Origin: Anaeromyxobacter paludicola
Lineage (GTDB): Bacteria; Myxococcota; Myxococcia; Myxococcales; Anaeromyxobacteraceae
DNA length: 64,000 bases
NCBI RefSeq assembly: GCF_023169965.1
Contig: NZ_AP025592.1
Span: 124,001 to 188,000 of the forward strand
Direction: 5' to 3'
Shown: piece by piece, positions 11,096-20,766 of the stretch
How positions within the stretch are numbered: position 1 is the first letter of the stretch
Layout of the letters: every line of letters begins with the position of its first letter
The notes under the pieces: generated by a model
The model's input: the letters and a program-made list of their open reading frames with translations, nothing else
The model's database searches: none
What the model was told of the DNA's origin: nothing
Made by a program: the position numbers and the translations under genes

Positions 11096-11953
11096 TCAGG
11101 CGCCCGCGGCCGCGCCGAGCGGCGACACCGTGACCTGCAGGGCCCGGCTCACCGCGACGGCGCTCCCCTCCGGCACCTCGATGAAGCCGTTCTGCTGCTG
11201 GAGCTGGCTCGCCATGCAGACCGCCTTCACCACGCGGTGGGCCCGCAGGCGGGGGTCGCTCTCGGGGGTGGCGGCGTCGATGTCGTGGAGCGCGCAGGGG
11301 ACGATGCCCTCCAGGAGCGCGTAGTGGAGCGGCCGGCCCCGCCGCACCGCCACCAGGATGCGGCCGTTGGTGGCGAGCAGGGTGAGGGCGCTCGTCCGCT
11401 GCACCCCGGCCTCGCGGCACCAGGCGTCCACCTGGCGCACCGTGCGGGCGAGCGCCTGGGCGGCGGCCGCCGGCTCGAGGTCGTAGTCGTCGAGCTCGTG
11501 CCCCGCCTTCTTGAGCAGGTCGAGGAAGGCCACGAACACGTGCTCGGCGTCGGTCTCGCCCTCGACGTGCCGGCGCAGGTGGTCGGGCACGGCGGCCAGC
11601 AGCAGCGGCCTTACCTGGGCGAAGCCCTCGACCGTCCCGTCCTGGGCGAAGAGCCAGCGCCGGTAGCGGAAGGGGTGGGTGTTCTCGTCCTTCAGCCCGC
11701 CCACCGTGGCGTAGCGCGCGTGGGCCACCAGCGCCTCGCTGTGGATGGCGCCGGTCAGGCCGGACAGGCGGAGCAGGCTCGGCGCGCCGCTCGGCCGCTT
11801 GCCGATGAGCACGCCCCCCGAGCTGTAGTAGCCGAAGCCGTAGGCGTCGGGCGCGCGGCCCGGCTCCGAGAGGGAGACGTGCGGGTCGAGCCGCCGCAGC
11901 TGGCACGCCAGCAGGCTGGGGTCGGTCTGGATCACTGCGACAGCTGCCGCCAT
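11096..11953 (-). CDS. Class II glutamine amidotransferase-like protein lacking the nucleophilic Cys
   Basis: 285 residues. The body matches GATase_4/YafJ-like Ntn-type amidotransferase domains: DAYGFGYYSSGG (the usual D-G-W-G-hydrophobic block), HARYAT (usual H-x-R-x-A-S/T), and ENTHPF with W-x-F-A-Q-D-G (usual N-x-HPF...HNG). In active enzymes Cys2 is exposed as the N-terminal nucleophile. Here residue 2 is Ala, and the aligned first strand (AAAVAVIQTDPS) has no Cys. A TGA sits directly before the ATG in frame, so no upstream start can restore it. It may be a catalytically dead binding or regulatory protein. A GAGGAG ribosome site supports the start. It lies upstream of the receiver-GAF gene and divergent from the Hsp70 gene. 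Confidence 0.82.
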   Translation of the reverse strand: MAAAVAVIQTDPSLLACQLRRLDPHVSLSEPGRAPDAYGFGYYSSGGVLIGKRPSGAPSLLRLSGLTGAIHSEALVAHARYATVGGLKDENTHPFRYRRWLFAQDGTVEGFAQVRPLLLAAVPDHLRRHVEGETDAEHVFVAFLDLLKKAGHELDDYDLEPAAAAQALARTVRQVDAWCREAGVQRTSALTLLATNGRILVAVRRGRPLHYALLEGIVPCALHDIDAATPESDPRLRAHRVVKAVCMASQLQQQNGFIEVPEGSAVAVSRALQVTVSPLGAAAGA

Positions 11954-12057
11954 TCACGTCTCCTCGCGACTCGCGCGCACCCCCGCGGGATGCTCTCCCC
12001 GGAGCCGCCGCGCGACGCCCTGCTCCCATAACGAAGGATAGGAAGAGGATCGAAGGT

Positions 12058-12087
12058 TTGACAGCATCCCTGCCCGGAAACTAGGAT
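12058..12087 (+). promoter_or_regulatory. Predicted sigma-70-type promoter of the Hsp70 gene
   Basis: TTGACA at 12058-12063, an 18-bp spacer, TAGGAT at 12082-12087, 33 bases before the ATG. The -35 is a perfect consensus. No CIRCE-type inverted repeat is seen in the leader, so heat control by HrcA is not suggested. No clear Shine-Dalgarno precedes the ATG. Confidence 0.6.
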
Positions 12088-12119
12088 CCGCCCCAAACCA
12101 GCGAAACACCTGGGAAATC

Positions 12120-13711
<1,592 letters not shown>

Positions 13712-13715
<4 letters not shown>

Positions 13716-14266
13716 CCCCCGAGTTCCGCATCGAGGTGGAGGCGCTCGCCGGGGCGCTCGACTTCATCGACTACTTCGGCATCCTCAAGCTGCCGCAGAG
13801 CGCCGGGCTCGCGGAGGTCAAGGCCGCCTACTACCGGGAGTCGCGCGCCTACCACCCGGACCGCTTCGCCGCCCTGCCGGACGCCGAGCTGCGCGCCTGC
13901 ATCGGCAAGATCTACCGGCGCGTCAACGAGGCCTACACCGTCCTGCGGGACGAGAAGCGGCGCGAGAAGTACCTCGCCGACATCAACGGCCCCGACCGCG
14001 ACCGGAAGCTCCGCTTCACCGAGACCGAGGAGGCCCAGCTCAAGGAGGAGCAGAAGCGGAAGCTGGAGGAGCAGTTCGGCCAGACGCCCAACGGCCGGAA
14101 GCTCTACGCCACCGCCCTCCAGGAGCTCGCGGCCGGGCGGCTCGAGGCGGCCGAGCGGGCCCTCAAGACCGCGCTCATGTACGAGCCCGGCAACCCCCGC
14201 TTCCTCGAGCAGCTCGCGGCGGTCGAGAAGCAGAAGCCCAAGACCGACCCCTTCCGGATCAAGTGA
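13712..14266 (+). CDS. J-domain co-chaperone with TPR-like C terminus
   Basis: 184 residues. Residues 18-90 form a J domain with the essential HPD in AYHPDRF, which stimulates Hsp70 ATPase activity. There is no Gly/Phe region and no zinc finger, so it is not a class A DnaJ. A charged helical linker (KEEQKRKLEEQF) leads to a C-terminal helical pair (LQELAAGRLEAAERALKTAL...) resembling a tetratricopeptide repeat. Its ATG overlaps the Hsp70 stop (ATGA), which strongly suggests that the two form a dedicated chaperone pair. Confidence 0.92.
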
Positions 14267-14769
14267 ACCTCGACCTCACCTGCGTCGCCCTGCTGGTCCT
14301 CGCCGCCCTCTCCGGCGCCTTCTCCGGGGCGCTCCGGCAGCTCTTGCAGGTCGGGGCGGGCGTGGCCGCCTTCCTCGCCGCCCGGGCCCTCGGCCCGAGC
14401 CTCGCGCTCGCCCTCTCGCGCCACCTGCCCGCGGCGGCCGCCGGCGCGCTGGCCCGGCTCGGCCTGTTCGTCACCGTGCTGGTGCTCGTCACCCTGCTCG
14501 GGCGGCTCCTCCTCTCCAGCCTCTTCGGCGAGGCGGTGCGCGGGCCCTCCGACCGGGCGCTCGGCGCGCTCCTCTCGGCCGCCAAGGGCGGGCTCGTGCT
14601 CTGGGCGGCGCTGTCGGCGCTGGCGCTCTATGACAGGCCCGTGCGGCTCGGGAGCGTGACGCTCGACCCGGCGGGCAGCGACTTCGCCGAGGCGGCGCGC
14701 GAGCACAACCTGCTCGCCGAGAGCCGGCTGCCGCAGGTGATGCGGCGGCTCGGCGGGGAGGCCCCGTGA
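14263..14769 (+). CDS. CvpA-like integral membrane protein
   Basis: 168 residues with four hydrophobic segments (about 5-24, 30-50, 66-88 and 105-125), an Arg between segments 1 and 2, and a soluble C-terminal tail. This fits the CvpA/colicin V production family, whose biochemical role is unclear. The GTG start overlaps the J-protein stop by 4 bases, and its own stop overlaps the pncA start the same way, so all four genes from Hsp70 on are coupled. Family assignment rests on topology and N-terminal pattern, so it is moderate. Confidence 0.68.
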   Translation: MNLDLTCVALLVLAALSGAFSGALRQLLQVGAGVAAFLAARALGPSLALALSRHLPAAAAGALARLGLFVTVLVLVTLLGRLLLSSLFGEAVRGPSDRALGALLSAAKGGLVLWAALSALALYDRPVRLGSVTLDPAGSDFAEAAREHNLLAESRLPQVMRRLGGEAP

Positions 14770-15407
14770 CCGTGGATCCCGCCCGCGACGCGCTCCTCGT
14801 GGTCGACGTGCAGGGGGACTTCCTCCCCGGCGGCGCCCTCGCGGTGCCGCACGGCGACGCCGTGGTCGAGCCCATCCGCCGGCTGCTCCCGCGCTTCGGC
14901 ACGGTGGTCGCGACCCAGGACTTCCACCCGCCGGGCCACGTGAGCTTCGCCTCGGCGAGCGGGGCGGCACCCTACGCGGCCGGGCGCACCGCCGACGGGC
15001 GCGAGCAGACCTTCTGGCCCGACCACTGCGTGGCCGGCACCCCCGGGGCGGCGCTCGGGCCGGGCCTCGCGGCGGACCTCGACCGCTTCGCCACGCTCGT
15101 GCTGCGCAAGGGCACGCGCCAGGACACCGACAGCTACTCGGCCTTCCGCGAGAACCTCGACCCCGCCGGCCGGCGCCCCTCCACCGGGCTCGGGGCCTGG
15201 CTCGGCGCGCGCGGCGTCCGCCGGGTGGTGGTGGCCGGCCTCGCCCTCGACTTCTGCGTGGGCTGGACGGCGCGCGACGCCGTGGCCGAGGGCTTCCAGG
15301 CGGGGGTGTACCTGCCCGGCGCCCGCGCGGTGTTCCCGGAGCACGACGCGCGGACGCTCGCGGAGCTCGAGGCGGCCGGCGTCGCGATCCTGCGCGCGCC
15401 GCTCTAG
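14766..15407 (+). CDS. pncA: Nicotinamidase (isochorismatase-like hydrolase)
   Basis: 213 residues. Deamidates nicotinamide to nicotinate in NAD salvage. The triad is visible: D14 (VVDVQGDF), K115 (LRKG) and C164 (LDFCV). The metal site is D52, H54 and H58 (QDFHPPGH). The TFWPDHC block and YSAF are typical of PncA rather than other cysteine hydrolases. GTG start coupled to the cvpA-like stop. Its TAG stop interlocks with the stop of the convergent ureohydrolase gene in CTAG at 15404-15407. Confidence 0.93.
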   Translation: MTVDPARDALLVVDVQGDFLPGGALAVPHGDAVVEPIRRLLPRFGTVVATQDFHPPGHVSFASASGAAPYAAGRTADGREQTFWPDHCVAGTPGAALGPGLAADLDRFATLVLRKGTRQDTDSYSAFRENLDPAGRRPSTGLGAWLGARGVRRVVVAGLALDFCVGWTARDAVAEGFQAGVYLPGARAVFPEHDARTLAELEAAGVAILRAPL

Positions 15408-16438
15408 CCGCCGCTCCGCAGGGTCCAGCCGATCATCTTGTAGAGCAGCCGGGCGCCCACGTTGGCGTCCCACTCGTCGCCCTCGGGCCCGGGCGCGACC
15501 TCCACCAGGTCGAACCCCACGATGCGCCGGCCGCTCTCGACCACCCCGCGCAGGAGCGCGCAGGCCATCTGGAACGAGAGGCCGCCCGGCACCGGGGTGC
15601 CGGTGTGGGGGCAGAGCACCGGGTCGAGCCCGTCGATGTCGAACGAGAGGTGCACGTCGCGGGGCAGGGCGGCGACGATGCGGGCCACCTGCGCGCCCCA
15701 GGTCTCGCCCTCGAAGCGGGCGTTGGCGAGCAGCTGGTCGTGGAAGGTGACCACCCGGCCGCCGGAGGCCTCGACGTAGGCGGCCTCGGCGTCGGACTGG
15801 TCGCGGATGCCGACCTGCACGATGCGCGCGACGCCGGGGAGCCGCTCGGCGACGTTGTGCATGATCGAGGCGTGGCTGAAGGTGAAGCCCTCGTAGGCCA
15901 CCCGGAGGTCGGCGTGGGCGTCGAGGTGGAGCACGCCGACGCCGGGGTGCGCCTCGGCCACCGCGGCGATGGCGCCGTAGCTCACCGCGTGGTCGCCGCC
16001 GACGACGCCGGCCCGCTTCCCCCGGGCGAGGAGGCGCGACACCTGCCCCTCGACCCAGCCGTTGACCCGCTCCGAGGCGGCGTTCACCCGCGCCGCCGCG
16101 GCGAGCAGGTCCGGCCGGTCGGGGGAGACCCCGCCCTCGGCGATGACCAGCTCCGCCTGGACGCGGGCGGCGCGGTCGAGCTGGGCGAGCTCCGCCGGCG
16201 AGGGGAGCATGTGGATGCCGGCCTCGTAGGGGCGGCCGGTCTCCACGTCGAACAGGTCCACCTGCCGGCTCGCCTCCCGGATGGCCTCCGGGCCGCGGGC
16301 CGCGCCGCCGCCGTAGGAGGTGGTGGCCTCGAACGGCACCGGCACCAGCACCACCCCGGCCTCCTCCTCGGAGTGGGGCAGGCCGTAGACGCCGGAGCCG
16401 GGGAGGGCGGCGGCGGAGGGATCGAAGGCGGTGGCCAT
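15404..16438 (-). CDS. speB: Agmatinase/arginase-family ureohydrolase
   Basis: 344 residues. The binuclear manganese motifs of ureohydrolases are intact: GGDHAVSYG, LDAHADLR and SFDIDGLDP, plus the late GFDLVEVAP. Likely substrate is agmatine, giving putrescine and urea. It lies 4 bases downstream of the deoxyhypusine-synthase-like gene on the same strand, which ties it to polyamine chemistry. The exact guanidino substrate cannot be fixed from sequence. A second, distinct ureohydrolase is encoded at 41529. Confidence 0.88.
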   Translation of the reverse strand: MATAFDPSAAALPGSGVYGLPHSEEEAGVVLVPVPFEATTSYGGGAARGPEAIREASRQVDLFDVETGRPYEAGIHMLPSPAELAQLDRAARVQAELVIAEGGVSPDRPDLLAAAARVNAASERVNGWVEGQVSRLLARGKRAGVVGGDHAVSYGAIAAVAEAHPGVGVLHLDAHADLRVAYEGFTFSHASIMHNVAERLPGVARIVQVGIRDQSDAEAAYVEASGGRVVTFHDQLLANARFEGETWGAQVARIVAALPRDVHLSFDIDGLDPVLCPHTGTPVPGGLSFQMACALLRGVVESGRRIVGFDLVEVAPGPEGDEWDANVGARLLYKMIGWTLRSGG

Positions 16439-16442
16439 GGCG

Positions 16443-17591
16443 CTACTTCTTCTTGGTCTTGCCGGCCGACTTCATCTCGGAGAGGGCGCCCGCGCCCGGG
16501 TGCTTCTTCAGGTGGGCCTTCTGCAGCGCCCCGAAGAGCTCCGGCAGACGGGCGTAGAGCCGCTTCGGCTTGCGCTTCTTGCGGGTGGCGAGGGCGTAGG
16601 CGAAGACCAGCGGCGCCGCCAGCGTGCTGTCGGCGTAGAGCACCACGTGGTTCTTGATCATCTCCGCCTGCACCTTGCCCCAGCTGATCGCCTCGCTGGG
16701 CGTCGCGCCGGAGAGGCCGCCCCACTGCGGCGAGTCGGTCGAGATCTGCAGCACGAACTCGTGGCCGCCGCGGTTGAGGTCGAGGATCTGCCAGAGCGTG
16801 GGCTGGGTCTGCAGGTAGAAGTTCTTGGGGGAGCCGCCGCCCAGGATCACCACGCCGTTCTTGTCGGCGTCGTAGACGATCGACGTCGAGAGCAGCACGT
16901 CGAGGTCGGGGTCCACGGTGGTCTTGCCGCCGCGGAGCTTCATGGCCGCGACGTTCATGCCGATCGAGGAGTCGCCGGGCGAGCTCGTGAAGACCGGGAC
17001 GTCGTACTTCGCGGCGGTGCAGAGGAAGCTCTTCTCCGGCAGCGGCGCGTTCTTCCAGGCCACGTCGGCGAGGTAGCGGTGGAGCTGCGGCGTGGAGATG
17101 TTGCCCTGCAGGTCCGCCGGGGCCTTCTCGAGCGCCTCGCGCACGAAGGCGTCGGTGTCGAGGAGCGAGTCCTCGGTGATGAAGATGTCGTAGATGCGCT
17201 CGACGCCGGCCCGGTAGAGCTCCTTGTCGTCCACGTTGAAGTGGCCCTGCACCACCGGCAGCTTCAGGGCGAAGTGGAGGTCGTGGTAGATGTTCGCGCC
17301 CGTCGAGATGATCAGGTCCACGAAGCCGGCCTCGATCATCGCCTGGATGGCGCCGCCCATGCCGGCCGGCGTCATGGCGCCGGTGACGGTGAGGGCGATG
17401 GTCGCGCCCGAGTCGATCATCCGGCCGAACAGGTCGCACGCCTCCGCGAGGCGGCCGCCGTTGAAGGCGCCGGCCTTGCGGTACACGTCGACGAGCTCCT
17501 CGACGGTCATCCCGGGCGAGAGCTTCATCGGCTCGACCGGCGGGCGCGACAGGTACCGCTTGCGGAGCTGCTTCGGGGTGGGCTGGGCCAT
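16443..17591 (-). CDS. Deoxyhypusine synthase-like protein (possible homospermidine synthase)
   Basis: 382 residues from the ATG at 17591. NAD-binding motifs of the DHS family are present (TVTGAMTPAGMGG near 68-80, STGANIYHDLHF near 96-107, and GGGSPKNF near 251-258). The lysine that carries the aminobutyl intermediate is conserved as K306 in SWGKV. Bacteria lack eIF5A, so family members in bacteria are thought to use small-molecule acceptors, for example making homospermidine from putrescine. The adjacent agmatinase-type gene could supply putrescine. The C terminus ends in a Lys-rich tail (KSAGKTKKK). The true acceptor is not determined. Confidence 0.88.
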   Translation of the reverse strand: MAQPTPKQLRKRYLSRPPVEPMKLSPGMTVEELVDVYRKAGAFNGGRLAEACDLFGRMIDSGATIALTVTGAMTPAGMGGAIQAMIEAGFVDLIISTGANIYHDLHFALKLPVVQGHFNVDDKELYRAGVERIYDIFITEDSLLDTDAFVREALEKAPADLQGNISTPQLHRYLADVAWKNAPLPEKSFLCTAAKYDVPVFTSSPGDSSIGMNVAAMKLRGGKTTVDPDLDVLLSTSIVYDADKNGVVILGGGSPKNFYLQTQPTLWQILDLNRGGHEFVLQISTDSPQWGGLSGATPSEAISWGKVQAEMIKNHVVLYADSTLAAPLVFAYALATRKKRKPKRLYARLPELFGALQKAHLKKHPGAGALSEMKSAGKTKKK

Positions 17592-17665
17592 ATGGGCCGC
17601 GGAAATTAGCGGCTCCGGCGGCGGGGCGTCAAGGCGCGCGGGCGGGCCGGGCGCCGGGCGGCCGG

Positions 17666-18511
17666 CTAGGGCCGGCGGGACTCGAGCGCCTCGAGCTCGG
17701 CCGCGCTCATGGTCACGGAGCCGAAGGTGCGGTCGGGCGTGATGGTCGGGCCGTGGTAGTCGGACCCGGCCGTGGGCACGAGCCCGAGCTCGGCGGCGCA
17801 GCGCAGGTACTTCCCGCGGACCGAGGGGTTGTGGTCGCAGTGGTAGATCTCGATCCCGTCCAGGCCGGCCTCCGCCAGCCGCGCCAGCTCGCCGCGCTCG
17901 AGCCGGTTCACCCCGGGGTGGGCGATGGTGGCGGTCCCGCCGGCGGCGTGGACCATCCGGATGGCCTCCTCGGCCGGGAGCCGGTAGCGGCCGACGTAGG
18001 CCGGCCGCCCCTCCCCGAGGTACCGGTCGAAGGCCTCGCGCACCGTGGCGGCGTGCCCCCCCTCGACGAGCGCCCGCGCCACGTGGGGCCGGCCCAGGGT
18101 CTTCCCGCCGCTGAACCGCTCCACCTGCTCCGGCCGGAGCGGGATGCCGAGCCCGGCGAGCTTCTGGATGATCTCGCCCATGCGCACCCGCCGCTTCTCC
18201 GCGAGCAGGTCCTCGAAGCCGCGGAGCGCCTTGGAGGCCGGGTCCACGAAGTGGCCGAGGAGGTGCACCTCGCGCCGCTCCAGGTGGACCGAGAGCTCGA
18301 TCCCCGGGACGAAGCGGAGGCCGTGCGCCGCGGCCGCCTCGGCGCCGGCGGGGAGGGCGGCGATCGAGTCGTGGTCGCACAGGGCCCAGACGGCCAGCCC
18401 CCCGGCCGCTGCCCGGGCGGCCACCTCGGCGGCCGGGAACTCCCCGTCCGAGGCGGTGGAGTGGGAATGGAGGTCGATCACGTGGGCGCTCGCAGCGGTT
18501 GGCTCTGGCAT
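17666..18511 (-). CDS. PHP-domain phosphoesterase, TrpH/RNase AM-like
   Basis: 281 residues from the ATG at 18511. The four PHP metal motifs are present: DLHSHSTASDG, CDHDS, PGIELS, and the late IAHPG / GIEIYHCDH / GSDYHG. Length and motif order match the TrpH/YciV family (nucleoside 3',5'-bisphosphate phosphatase and 5'-3' exonuclease on RNA), not the larger polymerases. It is divergent from the Rrf2 regulator (54 bases between starts) and leads into the DHS-like and ureohydrolase genes after a 74-base gap. The cellular substrate remains an inference. Confidence 0.85.
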   Translation of the reverse strand: MPEPTAASAHVIDLHSHSTASDGEFPAAEVAARAAAGGLAVWALCDHDSIAALPAGAEAAAAHGLRFVPGIELSVHLERREVHLLGHFVDPASKALRGFEDLLAEKRRVRMGEIIQKLAGLGIPLRPEQVERFSGGKTLGRPHVARALVEGGHAATVREAFDRYLGEGRPAYVGRYRLPAEEAIRMVHAAGGTATIAHPGVNRLERGELARLAEAGLDGIEIYHCDHNPSVRGKYLRCAAELGLVPTAGSDYHGPTITPDRTFGSVTMSAAELEALESRRP

Positions 18512-18532
18512 GAACCGTCGGCCTCCGTCTGT

Positions 18533-18538
18533 TATGAT
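18533..18538 (+). promoter_or_regulatory. Possible -10 element (TATGAT) for the Rrf2 gene
   Basis: TATGAT within GTTATGATAG, 27 bases before the start codon. No good -35 is seen at 16-18 bp, as expected if an activator or an autoregulatory Rrf2 site controls it. A GGAAGGGA ribosome site at about 18552-18559 supports the ATG at 18566. Confidence 0.35.
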
Positions 18539-18565
18539 AGCGCAACCCCTTCGGAAGGGACGTCC

Positions 18566-19054
18566 ATGCAGCACGTACTCCGCATCTCCCGGAAGATCGA
18601 CTACGGCCTGCGGGCGATGATCTACCTGTCGTCGATCCCCAAGGGCTCGGTCGTCCCCTTCCGTGAGATCGCGCGCCAGATGTGCGTCCCCGAGGACTTC
18701 CTCGCCAAGATCCTGAAGACGCTGGTGGACGAGGAGCTGGTGAAGAGCACCCGCGGCCCGCACGGCGGCTACTGCCTCGCCCGCGACGCCTCCGAGGTGA
18801 GCTTCCTCGACGTCATCGAGGCGGTCGAGGGGCCGATCGCCCTCAACGTCTGCCTGGACGGCGACGACGCCTGCGGCCACTCCGAGAGCTGCACCATGGT
18901 CTCGGTCTGGCGGCAGGGGCAGGAGAAGATGCTCGACGTCTACCGGCAGGCGAAGCTCTCCGAGCTCGCCTTCAAGCCGGACCTGGCCGGCCAGATCGGG
19001 CTCGTGCAGCTCGGCGGCCCGGTGGCGCCGCAGACCGAGCCGGTCGCGGATTAA
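18566..19054 (+). CDS. Rrf2-family Fe-S transcriptional regulator
   Basis: 162 residues. An N-terminal winged helix-turn-helix (RKIDYGLRAMIYL...PFREIARQMCVPEDFLAKILKTL...STRGPHGGYCLAR) is followed by three Cys, C96, C103 and C109 (C-x6-C-x5-C). That is close to the cluster-ligand spacing of IscR, NsrR and RirA. It probably binds an iron-sulfur cluster and senses iron, redox state or NO. It is convergent with the complex I operon and divergent from the PHP gene; no isc or suf genes are nearby, so its regulon is unknown. Confidence 0.9.
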   Translation: MQHVLRISRKIDYGLRAMIYLSSIPKGSVVPFREIARQMCVPEDFLAKILKTLVDEELVKSTRGPHGGYCLARDASEVSFLDVIEAVEGPIALNVCLDGDDACGHSESCTMVSVWRQGQEKMLDVYRQAKLSELAFKPDLAGQIGLVQLGGPVAPQTEPVAD

Positions 19055-19110
19055 AGGGGAGGGCGGGGCCCCGACGGCTTTGCCGGCGGGGCGGGACAGC
19101 ACGTCCCGTA

Positions 19111-19154
19111 GAAATGAAAGGGGCGGACCTCGCGGCCCGCCCCTCCGTCATTTC
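19111..19154. terminator. Bidirectional terminator-like hairpin between rrf2 and nuoN
   Basis: GAAATGA-A-GGGGCGG at 19111-19126 pairs with CCGCCCCT...TCATTTC ending at 19154. The outer A/T-rich arms would give a U-tract on either strand, as suits two convergent genes. A smaller hairpin (CGGGAC / GTCCCG, 19092-19108) lies just before it. Confidence 0.6.
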
Positions 19155-19167
19155 AGGCTCGCCCGCG

Positions 19168-20742
19168 CTACCCGCGGAAGAAGTCGAGCGACCGCGCGGT
19201 CCACTCGACGAGCAGGCCCGGCGCGACGCCGAACACCAGCACCGCCGCCGAGAAGGCGCCGAGGAGCAGCCGGTGCCCGAAGGCCGCGCCCATCGGCTCG
19301 TCGCGGTAGGGCGACTCGAGGAACATCGCCCGCAGCACCCGCGCGTAGTAGTAGAGCGACACCGCCGAGTTGAGCGCGCCGCAGATGGCGAGGGCCATCC
19401 ACCAGCTGCCGCCCGGCCCCCCCGCCCGCTCCAGCACGGCGAGGAACAGGTAGTACTTGCCGATGAAGCCGGCGAAGGGCGGGATCCCGGTGAGCGAGAA
19501 GAGGAAGACCGCGAAGGCGGTGGCCGCGAGCGGCGCGCGCTTCGCGAGGCCGCGGTACTCGAAGATCGACTCCGAGCCGGTGGTCTGGGCCACCACGATG
19601 ACCGCCAGGAAGGCCCCCAGGTTCATGATCAGGTAGATCGACATGTAGATCATGACGCTCTGCATGCCGGTCTTGGAGAGGGCCGCGAGCCCCATGAGCG
19701 TGTAGCCCGCGTGGGCGATCGAGCTGTAGGCGAGGAGCCGCTTCAGGTTGGTCTGCGAGAGCGCGGTCAGGTTCCCGAGCGTCATGGTGATGGCCGAGAC
19801 CACGCCGATGACCGCCGGCCAGGGGATGCCGGCCACCGCGGCGCCGAGCCCCTGGCCGTCGAAGAGGGCCGTGGAGGGATCGCCCGCCAGGGCGCCGTAG
19901 AAGAACCGCAGCGCCACCGCGAAGCCGGCCGCCTTGGGGCCGACCGAGAGGAAGGCGGTGAAGGGCGTCGGGGCGCCCTCGTACACGTCGGGGCACCACA
20001 TGTGCCAGGGCACCGCCGCCACCTTGTAGCCGATGCCGGCGAGCACGAAGACCACCGACATGATGAGGGTGAGGCGCACCGCCGCCTCGCTCCCCATCGC
20101 CTGGGCCTGGGTCATGGTCTGGGAGAGGGCGCCGATGCGGCGGGCCAGCTCCGGCAGGTCGGAGGTGCCGGTCAGGCCGTAGAGGTAGCTCATCCCGAAG
20201 AGCATCACGCCGGAGGCGACGCCGCCGTAGATGACGTACTTCAGCGAGGCCTCCACCGCCTTGCGGTCGCCCTTCTTGTAGCCGGTGAGGATGTAGCTGC
20301 CGATCGAGACCAGCTCGAGCGACAGGTAGATCATGAGCAGGTTGGCCGAGCTCGCCATGAGGAACATGCCGAGCACGACCGTGAGCAGGATGGCCTGGAA
20401 CTCGCCGGCGCGCTCCGGCCGGATGTCCTTGGCCTGGGCCGAGATCACCACCGTGATGGCCGCGGCCGCGAGGAACAGCCACTTGAAGAAGATCGCCAGG
20501 GCGTCGTTGGCGATCATCCCGTTGAAGAGCATCTGCGCGGTGGGCGGCTGCGCCGCGAGCAGCGCCGCGGCGACGCCCAGGACGGCCAGGGTGGCCGTGG
20601 AGAGGCGCCAGACCCGGTTCTCCGCCTTCCGCCAGACGAGGTCGAGCAGGAAGAGCGCCACCGCGCCGAAGGTGAGCGCCAGCTCCGGCCGGAACCAGGC
20701 CGTGCTGCGGAGGTTCTCCTCGATGAAGGGCAGGTAGTCCAT
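19168..20742 (-). CDS. nuoN: NADH-quinone oxidoreductase subunit N (antiporter-like)
   Basis: 524 residues, about 14 membrane segments, proton-translocating antiporter-like subunit of complex I in the inner membrane. It has the family pattern of a Lys/Glu-bearing membrane core, including LLAYSSIAHAGY and FAGFIGKYYLF. It is the last gene of the leftward set, 24 bases after nuoM, and is followed by the bidirectional terminator. The N terminus (MDYLPFIEENL) matches a normal NuoN start. No Shine-Dalgarno of good strength is evident. Confidence 0.95.
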   Translation of the reverse strand: MDYLPFIEENLRSTAWFRPELALTFGAVALFLLDLVWRKAENRVWRLSTATLAVLGVAAALLAAQPPTAQMLFNGMIANDALAIFFKWLFLAAAAITVVISAQAKDIRPERAGEFQAILLTVVLGMFLMASSANLLMIYLSLELVSIGSYILTGYKKGDRKAVEASLKYVIYGGVASGVMLFGMSYLYGLTGTSDLPELARRIGALSQTMTQAQAMGSEAAVRLTLIMSVVFVLAGIGYKVAAVPWHMWCPDVYEGAPTPFTAFLSVGPKAAGFAVALRFFYGALAGDPSTALFDGQGLGAAVAGIPWPAVIGVVSAITMTLGNLTALSQTNLKRLLAYSSIAHAGYTLMGLAALSKTGMQSVMIYMSIYLIMNLGAFLAVIVVAQTTGSESIFEYRGLAKRAPLAATAFAVFLFSLTGIPPFAGFIGKYYLFLAVLERAGGPGGSWWMALAICGALNSAVSLYYYARVLRAMFLESPYRDEPMGAAFGHRLLLGAFSAAVLVFGVAPGLLVEWTARSLDFFRG

Positions 20743-20766
20743 GCCGTGTCCCGTGGGCCTCCCGGC

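Noticed and set aside
11951..12031. An earlier start for the amidotransferase-like gene that would supply a Cys
   Set aside because: A TGA lies in frame directly before the ATG, and the aligned first strand begins at the ATG, so no upstream start can add the missing Cys.
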